From Xestospongia muta (taxonomy: Eukaryota; Porifera; Demospongiae; Haplosclerida; Petrosiidae), in NCBI GenBank assembly GCA_963693285.1, contig OY848926.1:67001-131000 (forward strand): DNA of 64,000 nt. Reading direction: 5' to 3'. The notes beneath the pieces were generated by a model. That model was not told where the DNA came from. It made no database searches and saw only the letters and a list, made by a program, of their open reading frames with translations. Made by a program: the position numbers and the translations under genes. Position 1 is the first letter of the stretch. Every line of letters begins with the position of its first letter. Below are positions 10,037-20,262 of this stretch, in pieces.

Positions 10037-11405
10037 TTAAAGTTCAGTGTGTGTGTTTTGTCGGCTAAGTCGAGGTATTGTAGAGTCTAGATATTTAGCT
10101 AACTTACGAACATTTTCAAAAGCTTCTTGTTTAGATCTTGGACTGTCACGTACTATCTTTCGTAAATCATTTTGAGCTGACGTCAACCCTTTAGCAAAAC
10201 TATAGCAGACACTTTTAACAGCTACCCAATGTACATAATTTTTAATGGCTTTTTTAGTTATTTCCGTATCACCTTTAAAATCAATTTTGAGGTAAGTGTT
10301 AGCCGTTTTCAGTACATCTAGGCGGTCATTCATATTACCCCAGAACCACACAGCATCTTGCATCACTGAAGCAACAACATAAAAAGCTTCTAGAGTTTTT
10401 TTTAATGCCTCTATAGTAGAGTCAGCTAATTCTGCCTCACTTTTGATATGTTGAACTCGATGAGCATATTCTGCTATATCTTCTAAAGCTTTGTCCTTAA
10501 TAGCTTGTATTTTTGCCATTTCATTAAAATATTTCTCTTTTTCATGTTTGTAAGCTTCTGCAGCTGTTTTGTAAGCACCCATATCATAAACTTCAGTCTT
10601 AAAGAAGGTAGATGTAAAAGCATTCGCTAATTTCTTCCAAGGATTAGCCTGGTTTTTTATAGCTTTATGTTCTTTACGTCTTGCATCATAAAACAAACTC
10701 TCTACTTTTTTAAATGAATTTAAAGCTTCTCGTTTTGTCACATCTAAACGTTTAAGTTTACCATCTATTTCACTTTTAGTTTGTCTTAAGTTATACTTCT
10801 TTTCTTCTTCGTCTCCTTGGGCATTAGACGTTTTTAGCAGTATTTTTTCAACATTGGTGACTTCATCTTCATACTTCTTGAGAAGACCCTCAGCTTTGTT
10901 TTTCATTCGATTAGCAACGTCAGCAATTGATACGAAAGTTGATCGTGCCTTTTCTTCCTTACTATGATAAAGATACCAGTAAGTGGTCTCAAGAATATCT
11001 AATACTTGATCACTGGCTCGTGCAAAACTAATCAAAGTAACTGCTGACTCATCAACTAGCTTCATCACTCGAATTTCCATGACTTTAACTTCTCCTTGTA
11101 ACCTTGGAAACGCCACTAAACCATTAAATGCAAGATGAATAAATTTACCAACTACATTCAGTTCTTCTGCCAATGTCTTAACATCTAAATGATGCGTTAT
11201 ATCTTCTTTGGCTGTTTGAACAAGTTGTGAGATATCTGAAGGTCGCTTGAAGAGAGAATATTTTCGACCATCCTCCATTTTAATCAATTCATTGCTCTTC
11301 TCTAAATAATAAACAAAAAATGACATCATTCATCATATATTATAATCATTTACCACATGCACACAAAAGAAGAGAGCTAACAAGCACTATCCACCACATC
11401 ACCAT
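10037..11405 (-). CDS. Secreted alpha-helical coiled-coil protein A (paralogue pair)
   Basis: Two exons. The short exon 11354-11405 encodes a signal peptide (MVMWWIVLVSSLLLCAC), and the long exon 10037-11301 encodes the rest, joined at TGT G|AG AAG. The mature part, about 415 residues, is almost entirely helical and charged, with Lys/Glu heptads. Near the C-terminus is the signature MQDAVWFWGNMNDRLDVLK, which its divergent neighbour repeats in related form. I do not recognise a named family. Long helical secreted proteins with a hydrophobic segment occur among several lytic or structural families, but nothing here is diagnostic, so no function is given. It is divergently paired with 11509-12793 across 103 bp. 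The longer apparent start inside the intron is rejected because the spliced signal peptide is far better. Confidence 0.8.
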
Positions 11406-11449
11406 GTTATTTTAGCTGTAAATATTTGGAGCCTTAGACAATAACTCCG

Positions 11450-11485
11450 GTTATGTAGGAGTGACTTCTGTTATGTAGGAGTGAC
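11450..11485. promoter_or_regulatory. Direct repeat in the divergent promoter of the coiled-coil pair
   Basis: The 16-bp phrase gttatgtaggagtgac occurs at 11450-11465 and again at 11470-11485, a 20-bp (about two helical turns) spacing. It lies between the two divergent start codons at 11405 and 11509 and could be a shared control element for the paralogues. The protein that might bind it is unknown. Confidence 0.5.
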
Positions 11486-11508
11486 ACATTCCTAAGTCTG
11501 TAAGGAAG

Positions 11509-12793
11509 ATGGCCACTCTGTGTAGTTCTAGTTATGTACTTATTCTGATGTTCTTCATTGCATCAATCTGTGGAGGTAAGTTTGAACATTTTCACTTCCT
11601 TTTGTAATGACTTCTTCATTGTAGATGAACAAATGGATGACACATATTCTTTCACTCATCTACCAGATGCTACATCCATAGATTCGTATCAGACTACAAT
11701 TAATGCTACAAAACTTGCCAATAACTTCTACCAGCTTGCAAAATATGCCAGTATTGCATTTTATACTACAGTTGCTCATGCAAATACTCCATTGCAAGAG
11801 AAAACACAAGCTATTTATCATGATGTTGTTGCATTGCATAGCAAGTTCACATCAACATTTAGTGATTTCAAAACTAAATCAGAAGGCTCTCTCAAACAAT
11901 TAAAACTTGCTTTTGAGCATTTACTACGACAGAAACAAGATGAAGCTCATAGTATTATTAATACTATCAATGAACAATCCATTACTCTTGCAAAACAGAG
12001 CAATGATTTACATCAAGAAGCAGGTACTGAGAGAGATAAGGTGTCAGTTATGCTCCAACAAATTTATGAAAGTAAAGGGGAACAAGAAAAAAAGCAACAA
12101 AATATTCAACAACAACTTCAAGAGTTGGAAGCTAACAAAAGGAGATATGAGGCTGAAAAACAAAATGCTGAGAATGCTGCAGCAGATTCTCAAAAACGTG
12201 CTGAACAAGCTAGACATGATGCAGAGCATGAAAAAAGAAAAAAGAAAAAGAAATGCAAAGGATGGAAAAAGATTAAATGTAAATTAGCAAGTGCTGTAAA
12301 CATAAATTTAGTAAAGAAACATGAGAAACGAGAGAAGCAATATAGAGAAGAAGAAAGGAAACACTTAAACCAGGTTCGAGAGCAACAAGAGAAATATAGA
12401 CAAGCACAAGATAAAGTAACCCAAGCTACCAACTCTCTTTCACAGTTTGAACAACAAATGGTTTTTCTTGATGAAACAATTAATCGTTTGACACTGACTT
12501 TAGAAGGGTTTACAAATTTGGCAGTGTCTATGCAAGATGCTACTATATTCTGGCAAGATATGGAAGACCGCTGCCAAAATTTAAAGAAAACAATTGTATC
12601 TAGTGACATTGATTATTTAGTGTCACTTCAATTTCAAACACAAGCGATTGAGGTCTACAAAAAGTGGATGATAATCCACTTAGAAAGCTCAACTTATCTT
12701 GAGCAAGTTAAAGAGATAGAAATGGCACCAGTTAAGTCCTCATCTGCTGATGAAGCAAAGAAAATAGTTAAACAACTTAAAGATGAACTTTAG
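11509..12793 (+). CDS. Secreted alpha-helical coiled-coil protein B (paralogue pair)
   Basis: Two exons: 11509-11575, a signal peptide beginning MATLCSSSYVLILMFF and ending near SICG, and 11625-12793, joined at GGA G|AT GAA. The mature protein, about 410 residues, has an N-terminal helical part, a strong Gln/Glu/Lys coiled coil, a very basic patch with Lys and Cys (KKKKKCKGWKKIKC), another coiled coil, and the C-terminal signature SMQDATIFWQDMEDRCQNLK that matches protein A. The exon structure (signal peptide in its own exon, everything else in one exon) is the same in both genes, so they arose by inverted duplication. No named family is recognised. It ends 20 bp before the stop of NELF-A on the other strand. 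Confidence 0.8.
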
Positions 12794-12813
12794 ATATTAC
12801 AATATAATAACAT

Positions 12814-14615
12814 TTATGGTATAGGTCGTTTAACTTGTAGTTTTCGCCATTGTCCTGTATTGTAATTCATTTCAAATATAGTTTCTAATTGTACATTGCG
12901 AGCTACACTCTCTCCTTCAGAATTCTGAACATATTCTTGTTGCTGTTTCTGATTTAACTTTAAAGAAATGACATTGTGTCCTGGCAATGGATTGTCTACA
13001 AATACAAGATCACTTCAAAGATTTATACAGTATTGATTACCTCGTGATCCTGCCATAAACGCTAATATAAGAGCTTTCTGTTGCTTATTTAAATGTGGTG
13101 CCTCACGAAATATCTCTTGAGCAACAGCAAGTTGTTGTCTCTATTTAAAGACTGTATATACACATCATACGATAAAAGACTTACACTTAGTTTTAATCCT
13201 TTAGGTTGTTGCTTAGCAACAGATGCAGGTTGTTGTGAAGTCATAATTGGTGGTTGTTCTGGTTGAGGTGGAGCTGATGTTGACGGCTTAGTTTCAGACG
13301 ACTCTACATTTGATAATGGAGTACTGATAGCAGTAGTTGTAACATTAAAGAGTTTTGTAGCAGTGGGAGTGGTAGAATTGGGTGTGGTCACATTAGAAAA
13401 GAAAGTGCTATTATATAAGGATGGAACATGAGGCTGAATAGAACTATCTTCAGTTGCCAAGGCAACAGCATAATCAGGAGTAGGTGTGGCTAATGTTGGT
13501 GTACTAATAGCAGGTGAAGGAGTAAGGGGTGTGGCAGGTTGTTTAACAGTACCAGTTTTTTTCACAAAACCATCAACATCTAATAAATGTTGTAATAATG
13601 ACATCATAAATAAATTGAGACATACCACTAGCTTTTCTTTTACGACGTCCTGCCATAGGCACTTCATCAATCTCTAATAACTAAAATTATGTCAGCAATG
13701 AGAGGGTATGGTCAAGTTATATTATACTTTTGTGCCTTTTTGACGATGTCTTCTTTGCATTAACCCAACCTTTGGAGTTATTGTTGTATTACGTTGAGAA
13801 GGACCAAATGACATTAGACCTACATAATTATAGGACCACACTACTTTTTATCAGTTTATATTACCTGTACTAGACGAAGATTGACGCTGTATCATTCTAT
13901 CTCGAATGAGAGAGCCAGTTTGAGTAAAGTCAAGTTCCGCTATAACAAAACACATTATCTTAGTTAATGAAGTACAAGTACATATGTAATGAACATACCA
14001 CGATGTAAGACATCTTGTCTCAATTGAGAAGAGGCTCGTGGCTTGCAGCGCAAATTAAAATGAGTTAATGAGGAGGTGTGGTTATGTTCTGTTAAAACAG
14101 CATTGTTGAGATAAGGAAATTCATGAGGTACAAATGGCTCCAACAAGTTAGTACTTACTGTAAATGGGTATTGCTATAATAATGATTTAATTGATAACAC
14201 TTACATGTTTCTCCCAATTCTTCTAATATATCACTAGCATTTGAATCAGCATCTAATGTAATGACTTGATGATCAGGAAAAGATGATAAAACAGCCGCAA
14301 AAAGACGGACCCATTCGTCGCCATCTCTGTAGCAGCTGATAAAACAACAATAATATATCTAATGTGTTTGTACCTTCGAGCTAGACGTAACAATTTAACC
14401 ATTTCATCACGACAATTAGCAATAACACGAGGAGACATTGCTAAAAATGACAATAACAATTTACTTTTAACAGCACCATCAAAATTGGAGAACTGATCAG
14501 CAATCACTGTTAACCTGTCTTCATTCCAAGCTAAATTAGCGCATGACCAGCCATCTTCACTTTGTAATTTACTCAACAAATATTGCAAAGCATCATCATG
14601 ATCTCCACTTGCCAT
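12814..14615 (-). CDS. NELFA: Negative elongation factor A
   Basis: NELF-A is a subunit of the NELF complex, which together with DSIF holds RNA polymerase II in promoter-proximal pausing. The N-terminus (MASGDHDDALQYLLSKL...) is the helical NELF-AC-type domain with AVKSKLLLSFLAMSPRVI. The middle is a Pro/Thr/Ser-rich linker that includes ATPDYAVALATED, close to the human ATPDYAAGL. The C-terminus has KALILAFMAGSR, DNPLPGHNVISLKL and the tail ETIFEMNYNTGQWRKLQ, nearly the same as the human FEMNYATGQW. Several short introns. It starts 73 bp from the divergent TBC gene. Confidence is high from both ends of the protein; exact splice sites in the Pro-rich middle are less certain. Confidence 0.92.
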
Positions 14616-14688
14616 AATAACATTTTAGTAATAACCCTCTAATTAATGCTCATTCTTCTCCACCCTTTGAACCCAATATAAACGCGTG

Positions 14689-16835
14689 ATGGCTGAAGGA
14701 GGCATTGTAGATGATGAGACATGGACTCATGTATTTATAGACCCAACTGGCCAGAAACCTTATACATTATCAGAAGATTCATCACAGCAATTATCAGAAG
14801 CTGGACCACAAAGAGAAAGATATATGTCTCTTGACAAAGAGGCAACATCTCTTTTATTTGATAATGATGGCCGTTTAGTCAAAGATGATTTACTTCGACA
14901 AGCTTTGTTTGAGGGTACTTATTATAGCTTGTAATTTTCTGTGATATTCATCACTTATATTAGGGGGTGTGGACCCATCTTGGCGTGCCCATATATGGAA
15001 GTTCATATTTAATATTTATCCATTTAATTCAACTCATCGGTTAGTTTTATGTAATAAGATAATTTAGTAACTTCTGTTTTATAGAGAACAAAAAACAATT
15101 GATTTAGAAAATAGAGCACGTTATAAAGCACTTCATGAACGTTGGGTTGTTCTGGATAAATCTGTATCTTTACCTGATGAAGAACCAACTAGCGATCCTT
15201 TAGAATATCTCTTATCTAGTGATGATGAAGATAATAAAGATCAAACTGGTAACTTATATTATTAAAATGTCAAAATAATGACTGTTCATTGAAGAGGACT
15301 GATTCAATGAACACTACCACACATTAAAATGAGAATTAGCATAAATAGTTATTGTATTTTAAAATTACTGAGTTGGCCATCGTAATTGTGTGACATCATT
15401 TATAATCAATGTATTTTGTTTAGGGGAACAAGTATATAGTCTAGCTGAACGTGTCAGTCATATTGATACATCTTCTTTTAAAACTACTACTTCCTCTGCT
15501 AATGACAAAGATAAAGTTATACCAGATCATTTATCAAAAGCAAGCTGTCCTTATTGCAATCCAACTCTTAAAAGAACAGATAGTTCATCTCAAGAATTAG
15601 ATGAAGAAAGTGTTACATTGTTACAAATATTAGATTTTCCTTCACGCGTGTATGCTACTCGTCAACCAGTTGATTTAGATCACTCCTATCCTAAAAGTAA
15701 AAGAATCATTTTAAGAGATGTGAAAAGAACTGATCGTACAATTCATTACTTTAGGTAAATCCTTTTAATTAATTAATAAGTTAATTTTTTAATTGTTTAT
15801 TAGCCACAAACGTAACCTTCGAAAAGTTCATCGATTACTTCATATATATGCAGTTTATCATCCTGGTATATATATCCTTTATTATTATTATTGATATATT
15901 GTATATATTTATAGATATAGGATATTGTCAAGGCATGAATGATATATTGTCACGATTTCTAGTTATAAGTGACTCTGAAGTAGACAGTTATTGGATGTTC
16001 TGTTATTATATGGACAAAAAAAGATCAGATTTTCTTGAGGATACTATGATGAGTAAAATAGGTGGGTGTGGTCTAATATTATGTAATTATACTTAATATT
16101 ATAGCATTGGTGAAAAATTTATTAGAAGAAATTGATGAAGAATTGTACCATTTTTTTGAAATATCAGAATGTAATGACTACTTGTTTTGTCACAGGTAAC
16201 ATGAGTCATTTATATATATATATTAATTGCTTTATTAAATTAGATGGCTATTGTTAGATTTTAAAAGAGAATTTAGTTTTTCAGACAGTCTTCGACTTTT
16301 GGAAGTATTATCAAGTCAATATCTTGAACTCTCCAGTGATAGAGCTGTAAAGGAAGTTGAAAAAGCATCTGCTGAAGAATTTGCTGCTGAAGGTATGACC
16401 AAGAAAAGGGTCACATAAGTACATGACCATATTTGGAAGATAAGTACTTCCCATTTTGTATTTACAGATACTTAAACTTTCAAATATGGTCATGTAAGAA
16501 TTGTTGTGGTTTGTTTGATGCTGTTTCTGTCAATATAGGTGGTGAAATGCGTTCCATTAAAATGGGCTTAAATAAAGACTACACATTTGATATATTTCTA
16601 TGTGTAGCTATTCTAATATTGAATAAAAGTCAAGTTTCTATAGAACAAGATGCTGCTAGTATTTATGGATGTTTAAATAGGTATGTCCCTTAATTATGTC
16701 TTATTAATTATCACTATTTTCAACAGTTTAGCTCTAAGGATGAACATACACACTGTTCTTAACAAAGCAGAGACATTATTACTAGAATACTGCCGTCAAA
16801 GTATTACAAAAACTTTCAAAGAAGTCAATTTATAA
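14689..16835 (+). CDS. TBC-domain Rab GTPase-activating protein
   Basis: Predicted to stimulate GTP hydrolysis on a Rab GTPase. The TBC motifs are complete: ILRDVKRTDR supplies the catalytic arginine (I..D..R), IGYCQGMNDILS the glutamine finger (YCQG), and FCHRWLLLDFKREFSFSDSLRLLEV the third block. Upstream are an N-terminal region with SYL-like WRAHIWKFIFNIYPFNST and a Cys pair (SCPYC). I cannot assign a vertebrate subfamily with confidence; TBC1D15/17 and TBC1D25 are the nearest I can think of. The true start is the ATG at 14689. The end is odd: the last coding segment is tandemly duplicated (16767-16951). The first copy ends early at 16835 after a changed frame, while the second copy retains what looks like the older C-terminus. 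Confidence 0.88.
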
Positions 16836-16951
16836 CACACATAAAGAATAAATAGCATAGCAGAATCATTATTACTAGAATATTGCCGTCAAAGTATTAC
16901 AAAACTTTTTAGAAGTCAATTTAGAACACATATCAAAAATAAATAGCAGTT
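16767..16951 (+). repeat. 93-bp tandem duplication of the TBC gene's 3' coding end
   Basis: Copy 1 begins at 16767 and copy 2 at 16860. Both encode LLLEYCRQSITK. Copy 1 then reads TFKEVNL and stops at 16835. Copy 2 reads LFRSQFRTHIKNK and stops near 16948, in the other phase relative to the join. Small insertions around the A-run explain the change. Copy 2 is preceded by an AG (aaatagcatag) that could act as an acceptor, so both ends might be used. Confidence 0.8.
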
Positions 16952-16981
16952 TTCAAAAGCAGCAAGGTTAATCAAATAGCA

Positions 16982-18918
16982 TCAGTAATTTACGTCAACA
17001 ATAATATACACGACCAGGATAACCACTATTATTGTAGTCAGTGATAACTGAAGACCCAGTGTTCCATAACGTACTGTATTATCCTAAAGATTATCAGAGA
17101 TATTAATAGATATATTACTAATCAATAGCTTTACCATTTTCACTTGTTCAAAATTAATAGAACCTTTATTTTCAGTCAAAGATGTATATTCGGTGCGGTG
17201 ACTGAATTTACCAAATATAAACTTTATAATGAAAGGTGCATTCGAGTCTGCCACTAACAAATAATTATAAATAAAAATATATTATGTTATAACATCTCAC
17301 ATCTTCCCTGGTAGTACTTAAAAGCTTCTAGAGTTGAATATACAAACATGAAGCAATGAATACCCATAATAACAAATATCCAAGGTATATATATCCATAA
17401 CATTGTGTCACGTGAAGTTGGTGTCTGACAATTAAACTCGAAAGTAGCTGTCCCAAGTGCTATATTGATCACTATAACAATATTGTCAATGATGGTCACA
17501 TGATTATCATATGATACTCACATGCAATTAGTTCAATAAATAATCCAAGTCCACTTCCATGGACGAGATTGAATATCCAGCGACTAAATAAATATAAAAA
17601 TATTAATAAATAATTAATATTTTACTTACTTTTGGGAATCAGGTTTACATCTAACAATAGCAATAATAGGCTAACAAAAGAGAGAGAGTTGCAGTAACTT
17701 ATAAACTATTGAAAAAGACCTCACATTGATCAGTTGTAAAGTTACAAGAAGAATGCCAAAAACAAAATGTGTTGTTTTAGTTCCCTAAGAGAGAAAGAGG
17801 TCACCATTCTATTATTAAGGTAATATACATACACAATCATTCAAGTTGATCAATCCAGGAGTGGGATTATCTTTGTTAGCGATAAAGATCAGCATAAATC
17901 CAAGTAAACTACAACACAATGATATAATCATTAATACACGATGAATATGGAACCAAGCTTTAGGAAGAACTTGTTTCATCCATGAAGCAAAGAAAACTGC
18001 AGTTACTAGTAGAAGTGGATAGGCAATCACCATAAGTATACCTGTTAAGAAATAAATATAATGATAGATGTGTGCTAATATTACCATGAGCTCGAATGAG
18101 TCGTCTCTCAAAGTCAAGGTTAGATCCAGAGCTATTACTTCCATTTCCAGTATAAGTAAATGGATTGAACATATCAGCAGTTGGTGAAGGAATGTTTGGT
18201 GTATGATAAGGGAAAAAAGTATTAACAGAAGCTATATAACAAAGGGTAAGATATTGAGCTAAAAATTAAACATGTAATACTTTTGGTCACACTGCAACCT
18301 CTTAATAAATAAAATGAACCATCTAAATTAAAATCATATCCCACATTAATAATACCAGCATATCTGCTAAATCTATAGTGATAAAAATAATTATAAGTTA
18401 TTTTATAGCAGTATCTCCTTACAAACAGGAAAGTCGCCCATCTTTATACTCAACTTTGTAAGGACACATACCATCTTGATTAGGATCTAGTTCATTTGGA
18501 CGATGCTCTATTTCATTCCAAGTATCTAACACAGCTAATGAACCACTACCATCTTGTTTACAACCAAGGACATCAGCTTGAGCCTATACACAACATGCAG
18601 TATATATTATTTGCAGATGACAAAGATGTTACCATATGCTGATTCTTTGAAAATCCCACTGCAACCCAACCAGGTTGTGTTGCTTCTAAATATATATCAA
18701 GAAAATTAGGGTCATCTTCATTAGGTTCCATGGACACAAGATAGTTGCAATTATCTCCAATAACAGTGAGAAGCGAGGGACGATTTGTCTACACTCAACA
18801 AAATGAGATCATGGATCTATCTATTACTTACTGGTGCTGGAGGACAAGTTACATCTGCTACACTGGAGTGTAAACAAAAATAAATGCAAGCTACAACTAT
18901 GATACCAGTATTAGCCAT
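16982..18918 (-). CDS. FRRS1-like: DOMON plus cytochrome b561 ferric-chelate reductase-like protein
   Basis: Predicted membrane electron carrier of the stromal cell-derived receptor 2 / FRRS1 type, which reduces metal ions using transmembrane haem b. A signal peptide starts at MANTGIIVVACIYFCLHSS. It is followed by a DOMON domain (GDNCNYLVSMEPNEDD... GWVAVGFSKNQHM...) and then a cytochrome b561 core. The four expected haem-ligand histidines are visible: RAHG, WFHIHR, TTHFVFG and VHGSG. The C-terminus ends with an extra hydrophobic helix (TTIIVVILVVYIIV) before the stop. Many introns of about 50 bp. I chose the ATG at 18918 because it gives a clean signal peptide; longer upstream frames do not. 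Confidence 0.88.
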
Positions 18919-19072
18919 TGCGGCTAACGTCAGGTGATCTAATAAAAGGCGTGGCTCAGTAAGTGTTTCAAATAACCTATTATATAGCCTTACGTAAACA
19001 ATACAATTAAACAATACAATCTATTGAAATAATGAATTAAAAGTTTAATTATTAGTTATTATTATAATCATT

Positions 19073-19869
19073 TTATTGTTCTGTGAATTCAAGTCTTGGT
19101 TTGTTTGGATTGTTGTTCAAAATCCAATGAGCTAGCCAATCCTTTTATAAAATAAAATAGACAAATTTAAAGTAATGTTTACTTACCAGAGGATCTTGTG
19201 GTTTTTGACGACATAATTCAGTAAGTCCTTTGACAAGAGTTTGATTAACTTGTTTCTGAAGATAATCTTTCATATCATCTCCTTTAATGACTGGCTCTAA
19301 TACACTAGTAGCTAATATAACAATTAGATCATATATTTTGTTATAATAAAGAACACTTACTGTCTGGAAACATAAATTTGATTTCTCTTTCTGCACTAAC
19401 TGGACTATCGCTTCCATGTAATGCGTTCTTTGTATTGTCATGACCATACTTAGCACGCAAGCTTTCAGGAACTTCTTCCTAGAACAAAAGACCATTATTA
19501 TAACATAACTACTTGTCTCTGTTACTTTAGCTCTTCTTGCATCTGTTGGACCCAAACATTCTCTCCAATCAGAGATTGCATTTGGCTTGGCCAATACAAG
19601 TACAATTATATCATCAGAACTCATGAAAGCTATTAAGCTTGGAAAAAACATTTTCCCATAATGTTCAGCATAAAAATCAGCTGCTTTTTCAGGACTAAGA
19701 CGAACACGTCGTTGCTGCAATATAACATATAATATAGTGTAAAGTATAACAGACTTACTTGTAATATAGAAAATCTATTTTTCTTTATATCTTCAATGAT
19801 TTGTTCGGCATCACTTGTTGCATCTGGCTTTATAATAGCTAAAGTCTTTTGTACTGGAATCTCCTCCAT
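19073..19869 (-). CDS. NME5: Nucleoside diphosphate kinase homologue 5 (ciliary)
   Basis: NME5 is a radial-spoke-associated protein of motile cilia and sperm flagella. The NDK fold starts with MEEIPVQKTLAIIKPDA and continues FYAEHYGKMFFPSLIAFM, ECLGPTDARRAK and NALHGSDSPVSAEREIKFMFPD, so the catalytic-position histidine (NALHGSD) is kept. The C-terminus carries a DPY-30 dimerisation motif (VKGLTELCRQKPQDPLKDWLAHWILNNN), which is what separates NME5 from group I NDKs. About 210 residues, as in other animals. A consensus RFX X-box sits 20 bp upstream of the start codon, which fits ciliary regulation. Confidence 0.95.
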
Positions 19870-19889
19870 CTCTCTTGTTATTACACCTT

Positions 19890-19903
19890 GTTACCATGGC
19901 AAC
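19890..19903. promoter_or_regulatory. X-box (RFX-type site) in the NME5 promoter
   Basis: GTTACCATGGCAAC is an almost perfect 14-bp palindrome matching the RFX consensus (RGYYRYC...GRYAAC type). It ends 20 bp before the NME5 start codon. RFX factors drive ciliary genes across animals, so location and target agree. The motif also occurs in many non-promoter places in this window, which weakens the argument from sequence alone. Confidence 0.6.
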
Positions 19904-20262
19904 AAAGTACGTTACGTTATAGTAATTATTGCGTACATTCACCGTAGTTTACGTATTTTCGTATAACTACGTAATCTTAACGTACTTCTCTTTTGTCTTC
20001 TTGTCCCACAAAAAGTCTTCACTGTTGTTTTCTCTCTTTCTTCCTATCCAGACAATATGTTGTAAGTCTAACTCAATATAGTTTGTGTTATTTTTCTCTC
20101 TTATCTACAACAGGTCATAAGTATCACTTTATCTTCTCCTTTTTAATTCTGCCGGCTATTCATTTTTCAACCAATCACTGATTTTCATTAAATCACACCT
20201 CTTTTATTAATTATTTTGTACATAGTTATTTCACAGACAAAGGACCTTGCCGATATACAACA
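19904..20262. other. Divergent spacer between NME5 and CSDE1, pyrimidine-rich
   Basis: No gene. The stretch 19985-20190 is strongly T/C-rich on the plus strand and contains donor/acceptor-like words (gtaagtct at about 20060; ctacaacag at about 20107), so it may hold a non-coding 5' exon and intron of CSDE1. No clear core promoter motif was seen. Confidence 0.4.

Noticed and set aside
11303..11329. Start of coiled-coil protein A inside the intron (MMSFFVYYLE...)
   Set aside because: The spliced form with an upstream signal-peptide exon has consensus splice sites and mirrors the structure of its paralogue.
12044..12609. Minus-strand frames opposite coiled-coil protein B
   Set aside because: Shadow frames of a Lys/Glu/Gln-rich exon; Cys/Phe/Ser-rich and without motifs.
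19073..19869. Canonical group I nucleoside diphosphate kinase
   Set aside because: The C-terminal DPY-30 motif and the NALHGSD context identify NME5 rather than NME1/2.
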